Shown: positions 8,564 through 18,123 of the stretch, one piece after another | Layout: every line of letters starts with the position of its first letter | Position numbering within the stretch: position 1 is the first letter of the stretch | Origin: Solwaraspora sp. WMMD792 | GTDB taxonomy: Bacteria > Actinomycetota > Actinomycetes > Mycobacteriales > Micromonosporaceae | NCBI RefSeq assembly: GCF_029626105.1 | Contig: NZ_JARUBH010000009.1 | Coordinates: forward strand, 5,642,001 to 5,706,000 | DNA: 64,000 nt | Direction of reading: 5' to 3' | Notes under the pieces: generated by a model | What the model was told of the DNA's origin: nothing | Databases searched by the model: none | What the model saw: the letters and a program-made list of their open reading frames with translations, nothing else | Position numbers and translations under genes: made by a program

Positions 8564-11341
8564 TCAGCTCTGGTTCTTCGGCTTGCCGGCGGACGGGTCG
8601 GGTCGGTCCACCGGCTGAGCCGCGTCGTCGGCGGTCGCGTCGCCGGCCGCCGTTTCCTCGGCTACCGCCTCGCTGTCGGTGACTGCTTCCGTTTCCCGCT
8701 CGGTCACCGCGGCAGGCTCGGTCACCGCTTCGGCCGGATCCGAGGACTCCCCGTCCTCAGCAGAGTCGTCACCGTCGTCCGACCCGGCACCGGCGTCCGC
8801 CGGCTCGGTCACCGCTTCGGCTTCGTCGCTGTCCGGGTCGACGTCCACCGTCGCCGTGGTCTGCTCCGGCGTACCGGCCGGGGCGTCAATCGCGACCGCG
8901 TCGCTGGCCAGCACCCCGACGGCGTCCGGATCCTGCGGGTCCGCCGGCACGTTACGCGGCCCCACCGCACTGAACAGCGCCGGCAGGGTACCGGTGTGGG
9001 CACCGCGCAGCTCGTCCAGGCCGACGCTGAACTGGTCGCGGACCTCCAGCAGCCGGGCCGCCGGGTCGGTCACTCCGATCATGGTCCAGGGCAGTCCGTG
9101 CTCCACGCAGAGCGCGGTGAATGCCTTCTCGTGCCCGCGCGGCACGGCAACCATGGCCCGCCCCGCCGACTCGCTGAACAGGAACACGAACGGCATCGAG
9201 CCGTCGGTGAACTCCGGCGGCAACGCGATCCGTGCCCCGATCGACCGGCGTAGGCAGGCCTCGACCAGTGCCTGGGCGAGCCCGCCGTCGGAGAGGTCGT
9301 GGGCCGAGGTGATGTGCCCCACTCGGGCCGCCGCACCGATCACTGTGGCCAGCACCCGCTCCCGGTCCAGGTCGACCTTGGGCGGCGTACCGCCGAGGTG
9401 CCGGTGGGTGACCCAGGCCCACTCCGATCCGGAGAGTTCCAGCTCGGTTTCGCCGAGCAGCATGATCAGGTCACCGTCGCTGTGCGACGGCGGGACGAAG
9501 CCCATCGGGACGCGCTGCGCCACGTCGTCGAGCACCCCGAGCACACCGACCACCGGGGTGGGGTGGATCGCGGCGGCACCGGTCTGGTTGTAGAAGCTGA
9601 CATTGCCGCCGGTCACCGGGATACCGAGCTCGGCGCAGCCGTCAGCGAGGCCGCGAACCGCCTCGGCGAACTGCCACATCACGCTCGGGTCCTCGGGGGA
9701 GCCGAAGTTGAGGCAGTTGGTGACCGCCACCGGGCGGGCACCGGTCACCGCCACGTTGCGGTACGACTCGGCAAGGGCGAGCTTCGCCCCCTGGTACGGG
9801 TCGAGCCGGGCGTACCGGCCGTTGCCGTCGACCGACAGGGCGACGCCGAGGCCGCTCTGCTCGTCGATCCGGATGACCCCGGCATCCTCGGGCTGGGCCA
9901 ACACGGTGTTGCCCAGCACGTACCGGTCGTACTGCTCGGTCACCCAACTGCGGTCGCACAGGTTAGGCGAGGCGATCATCCGCAGCAGGGTTTCCCGCAG
10001 CTCGTCCGGGGTGCCGGGGCGGGGCAGCGTCTCCGCCCGGTCGGCCTGCAACAGGATCAGGTCCGCCGGCTCGCGCATCGGCCGGGCGTAGACCGGGCCG
10101 TCGTCGGCCAGCGACCCCGGCGGTACGTCGACCACCACGTGGTCCCGCCAGCTGATCACCAGCCGCCCGGGTCGACCGTCCGGCTCGGCCGGGGTGACCT
10201 CGCCGATCGCGGTGGCCAGCACGCCCCACTTCTCGGCGGTGGCGAGCACCGCGTCGAGCTGCGCCGGCTCGACGATCAGCAGCATCCGTTCCTGCGACTC
10301 GCTGGCCAGGATCTCGTGCGGCTCCATCGACGGCTCACGCAGCGGAACCCGCTCCAGCCAGACCCGCATGCCGGTGCCGGCCGCAGCGGCGGTCTCGGTG
10401 AGCGCGCAGGTCAGGCCGGCGCCGCCGAGGTCCTGGATGCCGACGACCAGCCCGGCGTCGTACAGCTCCAGGCACGACTCGATCAGCAGCTTCTCCATGA
10501 ACGGGTCGCCGACCTGCACCGACGGGCGGCGCTGCTGGCTGGCGTCGTCGAAGGTGGCGCTGGCCAGCACCGACACCCCGCCGATGCCGTCCCGGCCGGT
10601 CTTGGCACCCATCAGCACCACGACGTTGCCGGCGCCGGCGGCGGCCTTGTTCTGCAGCCGGTCCACCGGCAGTACGCCGAGGCAGAGCGCGTTGACCAGT
10701 GGGTTGCCCTGGTAGCAGGGGTCGAACACGACCTCGCCGCCGATGTTGGGCAGGCCCAGGCAGTTGCCGTAGCCGCCGACCCCGGCGACGACGCCGGGCA
10801 GCACCCGGGCCGTGTCCGGGTGGTCGGCGGCGCCGAACCGCAGCGGGTCCATCACCGCGACCGGGCGGGCACCCATGGCGAGGATGTCGCGGACGATGCC
10901 GCCGACGCCGGTGGCCGCCCCCTGGTACGGCTCGACGAAGCTGGGGTGGTTGTGCGATTCGACCTTGAAGGTGACGGCGAGGGTGTCGGAAACCCGGATG
11001 ACGCCGGCGTTCTCGCCGATGCCGGCGAGCATCAGGTCACTGGCCGGGGCCTTCTCGCTGAACTGCCGCAGGTGCACCTTGCTCGACTTGTAGGAGCAGT
11101 GTTCGCTCCACATGATCGAGTACATGGCGAGCTCGGACTGGGTCGGCCGGCGGCCGAGGATCTGCTGGATCCGCTCGTACTCGTCGTCGCGCAGCCCCAG
11201 CTCGGTGTACGGCTGCAGCTCACCAGGGGTGTCGGTGGCGCGTTCGACGGTGTCCGGGCCACCGGCGTACCGGTCGACCGGTACGCCGAGGTCGGTCGCT
11301 GCCGGGCCGACGGCGGCCGACGCCTCCGACTGGGTGGTCAT
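8564..11341 (-). CDS. purL: Phosphoribosylformylglycinamidine synthase, large subunit
   Basis: 925 residues. Synthetase subunit of the three-part PurSLQ enzyme that makes FGAM from FGAR, ATP and ammonia. Visible family motifs are [10 protein letters not shown] near the N-terminus, [19 protein letters not shown] and [13 protein letters not shown]. Small-type PurL is about 750 residues. Here about 130 extra C-terminal residues follow the catalytic core and are almost entirely Ala, Glu, Asp, Thr and Val with repeats of EAVTEPA, so probably disordered. The ATG overlaps the purQ stop by four bases (ATGA). purS-purQ-purL form one minus-strand operon. Confidence 0.95.
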   Translation of the reverse strand: MTTQSEASAAVGPAATDLGVPVDRYAGGPDTVERATDTPGELQPYTELGLRDDEYERIQQILGRRPTQSELAMYSIMWSEHCSYKSSKVHLRQFSEKAPASDLMLAGIGENAGVIRVSDTLAVTFKVESHNHPSFVEPYQGAATGVGGIVRDILAMGARPVAVMDPLRFGAADHPDTARVLPGVVAGVGGYGNCLGLPNIGGEVVFDPCYQGNPLVNALCLGVLPVDRLQNKAAAGAGNVVVLMGAKTGRDGIGGVSVLASATFDDASQQRRPSVQVGDPFMEKLLIESCLELYDAGLVVGIQDLGGAGLTCALTETAAAAGTGMRVWLERVPLREPSMEPHEILASESQERMLLIVEPAQLDAVLATAEKWGVLATAIGEVTPAEPDGRPGRLVISWRDHVVVDVPPGSLADDGPVYARPMREPADLILLQADRAETLPRPGTPDELRETLLRMIASPNLCDRSWVTEQYDRYVLGNTVLAQPEDAGVIRIDEQSGLGVALSVDGNGRYARLDPYQGAKLALAESYRNVAVTGARPVAVTNCLNFGSPEDPSVMWQFAEAVRGLADGCAELGIPVTGGNVSFYNQTGAAAIHPTPVVGVLGVLDDVAQRVPMGFVPPSHSDGDLIMLLGETELELSGSEWAWVTHRHLGGTPPKVDLDRERVLATVIGAAARVGHITSAHDLSDGGLAQALVEACLRRSIGARIALPPEFTDGSMPFVFLFSESAGRAMVAVPRGHEKAFTALCVEHGLPWTMIGVTDPAARLLEVRDQFSVGLDELRGAHTGTLPALFSAVGPRNVPADPQDPDAVGVLASDAVAIDAPAGTPEQTTATVDVDPDSDEAEAVTEPADAGAGSDDGDDSAEDGESSDPAEAVTEPAAVTERETEAVTDSEAVAEETAAGDATADDAAQPVDRPDPSAGKPKNQS

Positions 11342-12021
11342 GCCGGCACTCCCGCGAGGTACTTGAGGATGGAGGTGAAAAAGCCCAGTCCGTCCCGGGA
11401 CGGGCCGGTCAGGTCCTCGACGGCATGTTCCGGGTGGGGCATCAGCCCGACGACGTTGCCGGTGGGGTTGGTGATGCCGGCAATGTCCCGCAGCGAACCG
11501 TTGGGGTTGCCGCCGACGTAGCGGGCCACCACCCGGCCGGTCGACTCCAACTCGTCGAGGGTCTGTTCGTCGGCCACGTAGCAGCCTTCGCCGCTCTTGA
11601 GCGGGACGAGGACTTCCTGTTTCGGGGAGAACGCGTTGGTGAACGCGGTCCCGGCGGTCTCGATGCGGAGCATCTGGTCCCGGTTGCGGAAGTGCAGGTG
11701 CTGGTTGCGGGTGAGCGCGCCGGGCAGCAGGTGGGCCTCGCAGAGGATCTGGAAGCCGTTGCAGATGCCGAGCACCGGTAGGCCGTCACCGGCGGCGGCG
11801 ACGATCGACTGCATGACCGGGGCGAACCGGGCGATGGCTCCGCAGCGCAGATAGTCACCGTACGAGAAGCCGCCGGGCAGCACCACCGCCTCGACGCCGC
11901 GCAGGTCGGCGTCGCCGTGCCACAGTCGGACCGGCTCCCCACCGGCGAGCCGCACCGCGCGGGCGGCGTCGCCGTCGTCGAGCGAGCCCGGGAAGGTGAC
12001 CACCCCGATCCGGGCGCTCAT
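11338..12021 (-). CDS. purQ: Phosphoribosylformylglycinamidine synthase, glutaminase subunit
   Basis: 227 residues. A class I glutamine amidotransferase that supplies ammonia to PurL. The nucleophile Cys is in LGICNGFQ and the His/Glu pair in [10 protein letters not shown] near the C-terminus. Its first codon overlaps the purS stop and its stop overlaps the purL start, so translation of the three genes is coupled. Confidence 0.96.
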   Translation of the reverse strand: MSARIGVVTFPGSLDDGDAARAVRLAGGEPVRLWHGDADLRGVEAVVLPGGFSYGDYLRCGAIARFAPVMQSIVAAAGDGLPVLGICNGFQILCEAHLLPGALTRNQHLHFRNRDQMLRIETAGTAFTNAFSPKQEVLVPLKSGEGCYVADEQTLDELESTGRVVARYVGGNPNGSLRDIAGITNPTGNVVGLMPHPEHAVEDLTGPSRDGLGFFTSILKYLAGVPA

Positions 12022-12281
12022 GACGGATCACCGGCTGTCTCAGGCTGCTCGGCCAGCCGGACCTGGTAGTCCTCGATGACCGGGTTGGCCAGCAACTTGT
12101 CCGCGATCTCCCGAGCCCGATCCAGGTCGGGCTCGCCGGCGAACTCGATCTCGATCCGTCGGCCGATCCGCACCGCCGAGACGTCGCTGACACCGAGCCT
12201 CGGCAGCGCGTTCGCGACAGCCTGGCCCTGGGGATCGAGAATTTCCGGCTTGAGCATGACGTCGACGACGACGCGAGCCAC
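12018..12281 (-). CDS. purS: Phosphoribosylformylglycinamidine synthase subunit PurS
   Basis: 87 residues. The small dimeric subunit that lets PurQ and PurL form a complex. [22 protein letters not shown] is the typical PurS N-terminus, including the conserved DPQG. The GTG at 12281 has AGGAG 6 bases ahead. First gene of the purSQL operon; the promoter should be in 12282-12450. Confidence 0.93.
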   Translation of the reverse strand: MARVVVDVMLKPEILDPQGQAVANALPRLGVSDVSAVRIGRRIEIEFAGEPDLDRAREIADKLLANPVIEDYQVRLAEQPETAGDPS

Positions 12282-12752
12282 GTGGCACTCCTGACCGTGT
12301 ACGCGTTGGGGGTGCCGGCCTCGAACGGGCCGCGCACCGCTCAGCCTACCTGGTGGCACCGGGTACGACGCACCGGCGGTCGGAGAGCCGAATCGGTGAT
12401 CGGGCCACAAATCAGCCACGAACCGATAACGACGACATCGGCCACCGCCGACGGACCGGCTCACTGGGCGGGCCGGGCACCCACGGACGGCCTGCCGCAC
12501 CCCCGTTGGCGACCGCCGCCGGACGCAGCGCGGGACCTCGAGGGGCGTGGGACGCCACTGCGGGACATCAACGCATCGTATGACTTCGATTTGATTCTTG
12601 TAGATGACCATCGAAGCGCTTAACGTCTTTCGTCAAACGCCCGGTGACGACCGTCGGACGGGCGCTGTAACAAACTCCGCTGCCGGATACCCGTCCGGCG
12701 GCGTGGCTCACCGACCCGTACCCGGGTTGCCCCCTCGGAAGGAGCCCCACCC
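12282..12752. other. Divergent intergenic region purS / protease
   Basis: No gene is seen in 471 bp. It must hold the promoters of purSQL (left) and of the protease gene (right). A lower-GC stretch at about 12565-12625 contains an inverted repeat, CTTCGAT (12584-12590) and ATCGAAG (12610-12616), which could be an operator. No riboswitch-like structure is evident by eye. Confidence 0.4.
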
Positions 12753-13427
12753 ATGCGCGTTCGCCTGGCTGTGGCAGCAGTAGCCACCACCCTGATCGGC
12801 CTGCTGGCCACGCCAACCGCGGCGACGGCCGCGCCGGAGGAGATCATCGGCGGCGGGACGGTGTCGTCCGCCCCGTGGGCCGCCGCGGTCTTCAGCAACG
12901 GCTCGTTCACCTGCTCCGGCACGATCATCGCCGCCAACTGGGTGCTCACCGCGCGGCACTGTGTCAGCGGCTCGATGTCGGTCCGGATCGGCAGCGTCTA
13001 CCGCTCCTCCGGCGGCGTCACCCGTACGGTCAGCTCCGCGTACGGCCGCTACGATCTGGCGCTGCTCTACTTCTCCAGCCCGGTCAGCACCAGCTACGTG
13101 ACGCTGTCCAGCAGCTACCCGCCGGTCGGCTCGACCAACAGCATCTACGGCTGGGGCATGACCTGCTACAGCGGCTGCGGCGCGTCGACCCAGCTGAAGA
13201 CCGCCTCGGTCCAGGTGACCAGCACCAGCGTCACCGACGCGTACGGCGGCCGGGCGATCCGCAGCACCCGGATCAACGGCAACGCCTGGCGGGGCGACTC
13301 CGGCGGCCCGCAGTTCTACAACGGCCAGCAGGTCGGGGTGGCGTCGACCGCCAACGGCGTCAACATCCAGAACTACGGCAGTGTCGCGTACAACCGGGCC
13401 TGGATCCAGTCGGTGGCCGGCGTCTGA
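12753..13427 (+). CDS. Secreted S1-family serine protease
   Basis: 224 residues. Signal peptide (~1-27, LLATPTAATA), then IIGGG, which marks a trypsin-fold N-terminus. The catalytic triad is intact: His69 (TARHC), Asp101 (YDLALL) and Ser183 (GDSGGP). The usual Asp of trypsins six residues before the catalytic Ser is absent (the region reads NGNAWRGDSGG), so Lys/Arg specificity is not supported. The strong site GGAAGGAG (12737-12744) sets the ATG. Extracellular; substrate unknown. It stands alone, transcribed away from the purine operon. Confidence 0.88.
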   Translation: MRVRLAVAAVATTLIGLLATPTAATAAPEEIIGGGTVSSAPWAAAVFSNGSFTCSGTIIAANWVLTARHCVSGSMSVRIGSVYRSSGGVTRTVSSAYGRYDLALLYFSSPVSTSYVTLSSSYPPVGSTNSIYGWGMTCYSGCGASTQLKTASVQVTSTSVTDAYGGRAIRSTRINGNAWRGDSGGPQFYNGQQVGVASTANGVNIQNYGSVAYNRAWIQSVAGV

Positions 13428-13474
13428 CCTGACCTGAACTGGCGTGACCTGGCCAACCGGTCCTGGCGCGTGAC

Positions 13475-13510
13475 GGCGCGGACTCCGTGATCAGCCACGG
13501 GGTCCGCGCC
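13475..13510 (+). terminator. Terminator of the protease gene
   Basis: 15-bp arms (13475-13489 / 13496-13510) with one G:T pair and a 6-nt loop, 50 bp after the protease stop. Confidence 0.7.
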
Positions 13511-13570
13511 GTCGGGGTTGGCGACCGGGCGTCCGCGCCGTCGGGGTTGGCGACCGGACGTCCGCGCCGT
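13502..13570. repeat. 29-bp tandem repeat, about 2.4 copies
   Basis: The unit beginning GTCCGCGCCGTCGGGGTTGG starts at 13502, 13531 and 13560, the last copy being partial, with one base change between full copies. It begins inside the right arm of the terminator hairpin, so the terminator arm appears to have been duplicated. Confidence 0.8.
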
Positions 13571-13643
13571 GCCGTTTCACACATGGCGCAGGCTCCACCA
13601 ATGCCCGCGATCAGGGCACACTGTCGCTCATAGCATCGGTTCC

Positions 13644-14063
13644 GTGCTGATCGTGACGACGAACGATCTACCCGGATACGAGATCCGCATCGTGCTGGGC
13701 GAGGTGGTCACCTCGGTGGTCCGCTCGATCAACCCCTTCAAGGAAGGCGTCAAGGCGCTGCGGGGCGGCAAGTCCGACCCGGGCGGCCCGGCCAGCCTCA
13801 CCAAGTACCGGACCGAGATCATCGGCAAGCTGGGCGATGCCGCCAAGAAGAAGGGCGCGAACGCCGTCATCGGGATGCGGTTCGACACCCGGCAGGTGGG
13901 CAGCACCCACATGGAGCTCTGCGCGTACGGGACGGCCGCCGTGGTGCTGCAGATCCGGCCCGACGCCGGCGACGACTCGAAGCAGTCGAAGGTCGACGCG
14001 AGTCACTCCGACGCCAGCGCCGGCAACGAGACCGGCGGCTCGGCCGGATCGGGCAGCAGGTAG
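13644..14063 (+). CDS. UPF0145 (YbjQ-like) heavy-metal-binding domain protein
   Basis: 139 residues. VLIVTTNDLPGYEI, GEVVTSVV, LGDAAKKKGANAVIGMRFD and ELCAYGTAAV fit the UPF0145/YbjQ family, a small pentameric fold with unproven function. The last 30 residues are a Ser/Asp/Gly-rich tail. The GTG at 13644 is where the family similarity begins; no strong ribosome site is seen. It is convergent with purB, with 32 bp between stops. Confidence 0.8.
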   Translation: MLIVTTNDLPGYEIRIVLGEVVTSVVRSINPFKEGVKALRGGKSDPGGPASLTKYRTEIIGKLGDAAKKKGANAVIGMRFDTRQVGSTHMELCAYGTAAVVLQIRPDAGDDSKQSKVDASHSDASAGNETGGSAGSGSR

Positions 14064-14095
14064 GTCTACCGGATCGGGGCCGGCAGCAGCTAGGT

Positions 14096-15529
14096 CTACA
14101 GGATCGGGGCCGGTTGGTAGGCGGCGGCCACCGGGTGGTCGGCGACCACCGCGGCCACCCGGTCCGCTACCGCCCGCACCTGCGACGGCGCGGCACCGAC
14201 GAAGCCGACCCGGTCGGCGACCACCGTGGCGATCTCGTCCCGGCTCAACCCGAGCCGCCCGTCGGCGGCAAGCCGGTCGAACAGGTCGTTGTCGGCGGCG
14301 CCCTGCTCCCGCATGGCCAGCGCCACCGCGACCGCGTGCTCCTTGATCACCTCGTGCGCTACCTCCCGGCCGACGCCGCCGCGCACCGCCGCGACGAGAA
14401 TCCGGGTAGTGGCCAGGAAAGGCAGGTAACGGTCGAGTTCCCGGGCGACCACCGCCGGGTACGCGCCGAACTCGTCGAGCACGGTGAGGAAGGTCTGGAA
14501 CAGCCCGTCGGCGGCGAAGAACGCGTCCGGCAGCGCCACCCGGCGTACCACCGAGCACGAGACGTCGCCCTCGTTCCACTGGTCGCCGGCGAGCTCGCCG
14601 ACCATTGACAGGTAGCCCCGGATCACCACCGCCAGCCCGTTCACCCGCTCGCTGGAGCGGGTGTTCATCTTGTGCGGCATGGCGCTGGAGCCGACCTGCC
14701 CGGGCCGAAAGCCCTCGGTGACCAGCTCGTGGCCGACCATCAGCCGGATTGTGGTGGCCAGCGAGGACGGGGCGGCGGCGACCTGGGCCAGGGCGGAGAG
14801 CACGTCCAGGTCGAGGGAGCGCGGATAGACCTGGCCGACGCTGTCCAGCACCCGCCGGAAGCCGAGGTGACCGGCGACCCGGCGCTCCAGCTCGGCGACC
14901 TTGGCGGCGTCACCGTCGAAGAGGTCCAGCTGGTCGGCGGCGGTGCCGACCGGCCCCTTGATGCCGCGCAGCGGGTAGCGGTCGATCAGGTCGGTCAACC
15001 GTTCGTACGCGATGAGCAGCTCCTCGGCCGCCGACGCGAACCGCTTGCCCAGCGTGGTGGCCTGGGCGGCGACGTTGTGCGAGCGACCGGCGAGGACCAG
15101 CTCGGTGTGCTCGACGGCGAGCCGGGCGAGCCGGGCCAGGGTGCTGACGACCCGGTCGCGGATCAGCTCCAGCGACGCCCGGATCTGCAGCTGTTCGACG
15201 TTCTCGGTCAGGTCCCGGGAAGTCATTCCCTTGTGGATGTGCTGGTGGCCGGCGAGCGCGCTGAACTCCTCGATCCGGGCCTTGACGTCGTGCCGGGTGA
15301 CCCGCTCGCGCTCGGCGATAGCGGCCAGGTCGACCTGGCCGACGACCCGCTCGTACGCGTCGATCACCCCGTCCGGCACCGCGATGCCGAGGTCGCGCTG
15401 GGCGCGCAGGACGGCGAGCCAGAGTCGCCGTTCCAGCCGGATCTTCTCCTGCGGGGACCAGAGAGCGGCGAGCTCGACGGAGGCGTACCGGGCGGCGAGC
15501 ACGTTGGGAATCTGCTGACGCGATGTCAC
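14096..15529 (-). CDS. purB: Adenylosuccinate lyase
   Basis: 477 residues. Cleaves SAICAR to AICAR and adenylosuccinate to AMP. The fumarase/aspartase signature GSSAMPHKMNTRSSER is present, as are TSRDLTENVEQ and GRSHNVAAQ. The GTG at 15529 (VTSRQQIPNVLAARYAS) matches the expected N-terminus; upstream in-frame codons add only unrelated residues. Confidence 0.95.
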   Translation of the reverse strand: MTSRQQIPNVLAARYASVELAALWSPQEKIRLERRLWLAVLRAQRDLGIAVPDGVIDAYERVVGQVDLAAIAERERVTRHDVKARIEEFSALAGHQHIHKGMTSRDLTENVEQLQIRASLELIRDRVVSTLARLARLAVEHTELVLAGRSHNVAAQATTLGKRFASAAEELLIAYERLTDLIDRYPLRGIKGPVGTAADQLDLFDGDAAKVAELERRVAGHLGFRRVLDSVGQVYPRSLDLDVLSALAQVAAAPSSLATTIRLMVGHELVTEGFRPGQVGSSAMPHKMNTRSSERVNGLAVVIRGYLSMVGELAGDQWNEGDVSCSVVRRVALPDAFFAADGLFQTFLTVLDEFGAYPAVVARELDRYLPFLATTRILVAAVRGGVGREVAHEVIKEHAVAVALAMREQGAADNDLFDRLAADGRLGLSRDEIATVVADRVGFVGAAPSQVRAVADRVAAVVADHPVAAAYQPAPIL

Positions 15530-15823
15530 GTACGGCAGTCTGACATGCCGACCTGCTGGCACCGCCGGGCAGCCGGAGAGCACCGGCGGACCGCTGACCC
15601 TGTCGGCGTCCTCGTGCTCCCTAGCTGCACCGGCGCCCTGGCAGTCGGTCGCAATCCGACTGATCTGGCCGATCTAGCGATAATTGCGTAACTGGTCGCA
15701 TTTTCTCTCGTTCAGCCTGTCGTTGCCGAATTCTTCCGGCCACGCCACTCCTGCTCCTGCCCGCCAGTGCGAGTCGTATCCCCACCTGGCGCGGTGTGAT
15801 GCCGAAGTCCGAGACGAGGAACT

Positions 15824-17143
15824 GTGTGTACCACCACACGCCGCAATACATCCATGCTCACCGTCGCAGCCCTGGCCGGAGCACTCGCCAGCCTGTCTGC
15901 GTCCGGGCCGGTCACGGCAGCGGAGAGTGACGAGCATGCCATCGGCGTCCGGTTCGACCTCGCCGCCGACGTTCTCGGCACCACCGTGATCGATGCGGAT
16001 GCCGTCGTCGGCAGCGCCACCGCCCCGCCGACGCCCGGCACCGACAGCGGAAACGCGCTCGATATCGTCCTGCCGACGGCCGTCGGTGTGTCGGCCAGCG
16101 GGACGGTCGAGGGGGTGTCCGTCACCAGACGGCCATACCACAGCACCGGGTCCGGCACGGTCAGCGACCTGGCCGTCAGCGTTCTCGGCGTACCCGCGCT
16201 GGCGGTGACCGCAGCCTCTGCCTCGGTGAGCTGTGGAGCGGACCGGCGGGCGGCGGTGGAGACGGCGCTCGACGGGCTGACCGTGTTCGGTGCAGCCGTC
16301 AGCCTGCCCGTCGACGGGTCACCGATCACGTCGAGCCGTTCGCTGCCGGTGACCGGGCTGACCGACGCGCGGCTGACCGCGAGCGTGACCGGAACCGAGA
16401 TCCGCGAGCTCGGCCCCCGCGTCACCGCCGTCACCGCCGCCACGGCGACCTTCGAGATCACCGGCGACACGGCCGGTGGCACGGTCACGGTCTCGGCTGG
16501 CACGGTGACCGTCGCCGAGGCGGCGTGCGCGCGGCCAGCACAGCCGTCCGATCCGGCAACACCAGGACCTACGGGCGTCGACACGCTCACCGACTCCACG
16601 TATCGGAGCGCTGCCACGCCCTGGATCGACTCGGTGAACCCCGGTGAGGGAACCGCCGCCGGCGGCACCACGGCGACGGTCAGCGGTACTGGCTTCGTTC
16701 CCGGGCAAACCCGGGTGACAGTCTGCGGCCAGACGCTCGGGCCGGCGGTCGTCACGGTCAGTGGCGCGTTCAACGTGTTGACCTTCCCGACCCCCGCCTG
16801 CGAGGCCGGCGAGACGACGATTTCCGTCAGCACCCCGGCCGGCACCTCCAACGAGATCGCTTTCCGGTACATCGGGGAAGGACCGCCGGTAACCGACGAA
16901 CCGGGCGACGGCACATCGGACGACGGACTTCCGGTCACTGGGCGTACCCTGGGCCCGCTCGTTGTCAGCGGCCTTCTGGCGATCCTGGTTGGCGCCGCCC
17001 TGCGGTTCGCCGCCGGCGGAAAACTCGGCCAGGGACGCGACGGATTGGCGACGTTCACCCGCCGCAGGCACTTTCGTATCAGCCGCCGACCGAGTAGATG
17101 CTCCACGGCCAATGGTCACCCTTGTCATGGCCGACGAGAGTGA
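15824..17143 (+). CDS. Surface protein with IPT/TIG domain and LPVTG-type anchor motif
   Basis: 439 residues. Signal peptide (~1-36, ending TAAES), then a beta-rich Val/Thr/Ala domain resembling actinobacterial 'choice-of-anchor' proteins. An IPT/TIG domain follows (from PWIDSVNPGEGTAAGGTTATVSGTGF). Near the C-terminus LPVTG precedes one hydrophobic helix (LVVSGLLAILVGAAL), a sortase-type arrangement. About 45 mostly basic residues follow the helix, longer than usual. The last 65 bp overlap the convergent methyltransferase gene, so the native C-terminus may have been replaced where the antibiotic cluster joins the chromosome. Start uncertain (GTG 15824 or ATG 15854). Confidence 0.75.
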   Translation: MCTTTRRNTSMLTVAALAGALASLSASGPVTAAESDEHAIGVRFDLAADVLGTTVIDADAVVGSATAPPTPGTDSGNALDIVLPTAVGVSASGTVEGVSVTRRPYHSTGSGTVSDLAVSVLGVPALAVTAASASVSCGADRRAAVETALDGLTVFGAAVSLPVDGSPITSSRSLPVTGLTDARLTASVTGTEIRELGPRVTAVTAATATFEITGDTAGGTVTVSAGTVTVAEAACARPAQPSDPATPGPTGVDTLTDSTYRSAATPWIDSVNPGEGTAAGGTTATVSGTGFVPGQTRVTVCGQTLGPAVVTVSGAFNVLTFPTPACEAGETTISVSTPAGTSNEIAFRYIGEGPPVTDEPGDGTSDDGLPVTGRTLGPLVVSGLLAILVGAALRFAAGGKLGQGRDGLATFTRRRHFRISRRPSRCSTANGHPCHGRRE

Positions 17144-17792
17144 ATCCGGCTTGTTTGACAAGATCGTCGTAGTCCGGCGAGTAGTAGATGACGGTAATCT
17201 TTTTCTGGTTTCTTCGTGCCGCCGAAACCAGGTTGTTCATCACTGTCGTGAATACCGGCGGCCCGAATGGCGAGAACAAGTACACGACCAGATTCTCGGC
17301 AGGCACAACGAAGTCAGCAGCATCGATAGCAAGCAACTCGACCTCGGCGGCCTCCAGCGGCCCGGTGTAGCGGTGCAGGTTGTCCTCAGCCTGTTTGACG
17401 AAGGTGGGCGAGAAGTCGACACCGATGACCTTCTTGTACGGCTCACCGGCCGCCAGCAGCACGATTCGACCCTTGCCACAGCCAAAATCGATGAAGACGT
17501 GATCCCGATGATCGATGTCTCCGACGCTCGCTATCATACGCTCGAACTCACGTCTGCGGGTCGGCAGGTAGTGGGATGCCTCCTCCATGTGCGGCCCGAC
17601 ACCGTCGATATCAGCGAGGCCCACGATCCCGTTGGTCTCGGTGCCGAATGTCTCGTCGAAGCGCTCACGCCTCTCGTGGGATCGGATCCGGATGTATTCG
17701 ATACTGTCGACAACAGATTCTCGAAACGTCGAAGTGCGCAGCGTTTGTCGAAAAATCTTCCAGTCGGTCCGCAGATCGGCGAAGATCGGCAC
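17079..17792 (-). CDS. Class I SAM-dependent methyltransferase
   Basis: 237 residues. Motif I is VFIDFGCGKGRIVLLA and the acidic ribose-binding segment is KVIGVDFSPTFVKQAEDN; later YLFSPFGPPVF sits where motif IV lies. The substrate is not recognisable. It opens the antibiotic cluster on the left and is divergent from tgt, with 331 bp between starts. It could be a tailoring enzyme (for example O- or N-methylation) or unrelated to the product. Confidence 0.75.
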   Translation of the reverse strand: MPIFADLRTDWKIFRQTLRTSTFRESVVDSIEYIRIRSHERRERFDETFGTETNGIVGLADIDGVGPHMEEASHYLPTRRREFERMIASVGDIDHRDHVFIDFGCGKGRIVLLAAGEPYKKVIGVDFSPTFVKQAEDNLHRYTGPLEAAEVELLAIDAADFVVPAENLVVYLFSPFGPPVFTTVMNNLVSAARRNQKKITVIYYSPDYDDLVKQAGFTLVGHDKGDHWPWSIYSVGG

Positions 17793-18123
17793 GTCTCACC
17801 TGCAAATCAGGGTGATGGAGTCGGTTGAGCCCGGCTGCCATCTGACGGCCGGAACGCCAGTCCATGATCGGACCAGAAGGAAATGCTGTCCAGCGCGATT
17901 CACCGTACGGCCGGCCAGGAAAAAGCCACCGGACAGTGGTAGCGTACGAGCCCTCGCACGTGCATGTCCGACAAGGACACGTGCCGGTCCGACGAGGAAC
18001 AGACCCAGTCAAGACCTACCAGTCCAGCCAGTCAGCTGCCAGTCCAGGCGGCGGCCGAGATGGCGTCCGGCGGGTCGCGTATCGTGGGGAAGCCGTCTGC
18101 CGCCGTCGAGGAGCTGCGACCTG
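17793..18123. other. Divergent promoter region, methyltransferase / tgt
   Basis: No gene is seen. Two structures stand out: an imperfect dyad around 17955-17985 (CACGTGCATGTCC...GGACACGTG), and four copies of CCAGTC at 18005, 18019, 18028 and 18039, spaced 14, 9 and 11 bases and ending 80 bp before the tgt start. The copies may be regulator sites. Confidence 0.35.

Noticed and set aside
7214-11521. Very long frames antisense to the Gly/Tyr-rich protein and to purL (up to 740 codons)
   Set aside because: High-GC shadow frames; the opposite strand encodes recognisable proteins with correct motifs throughout.
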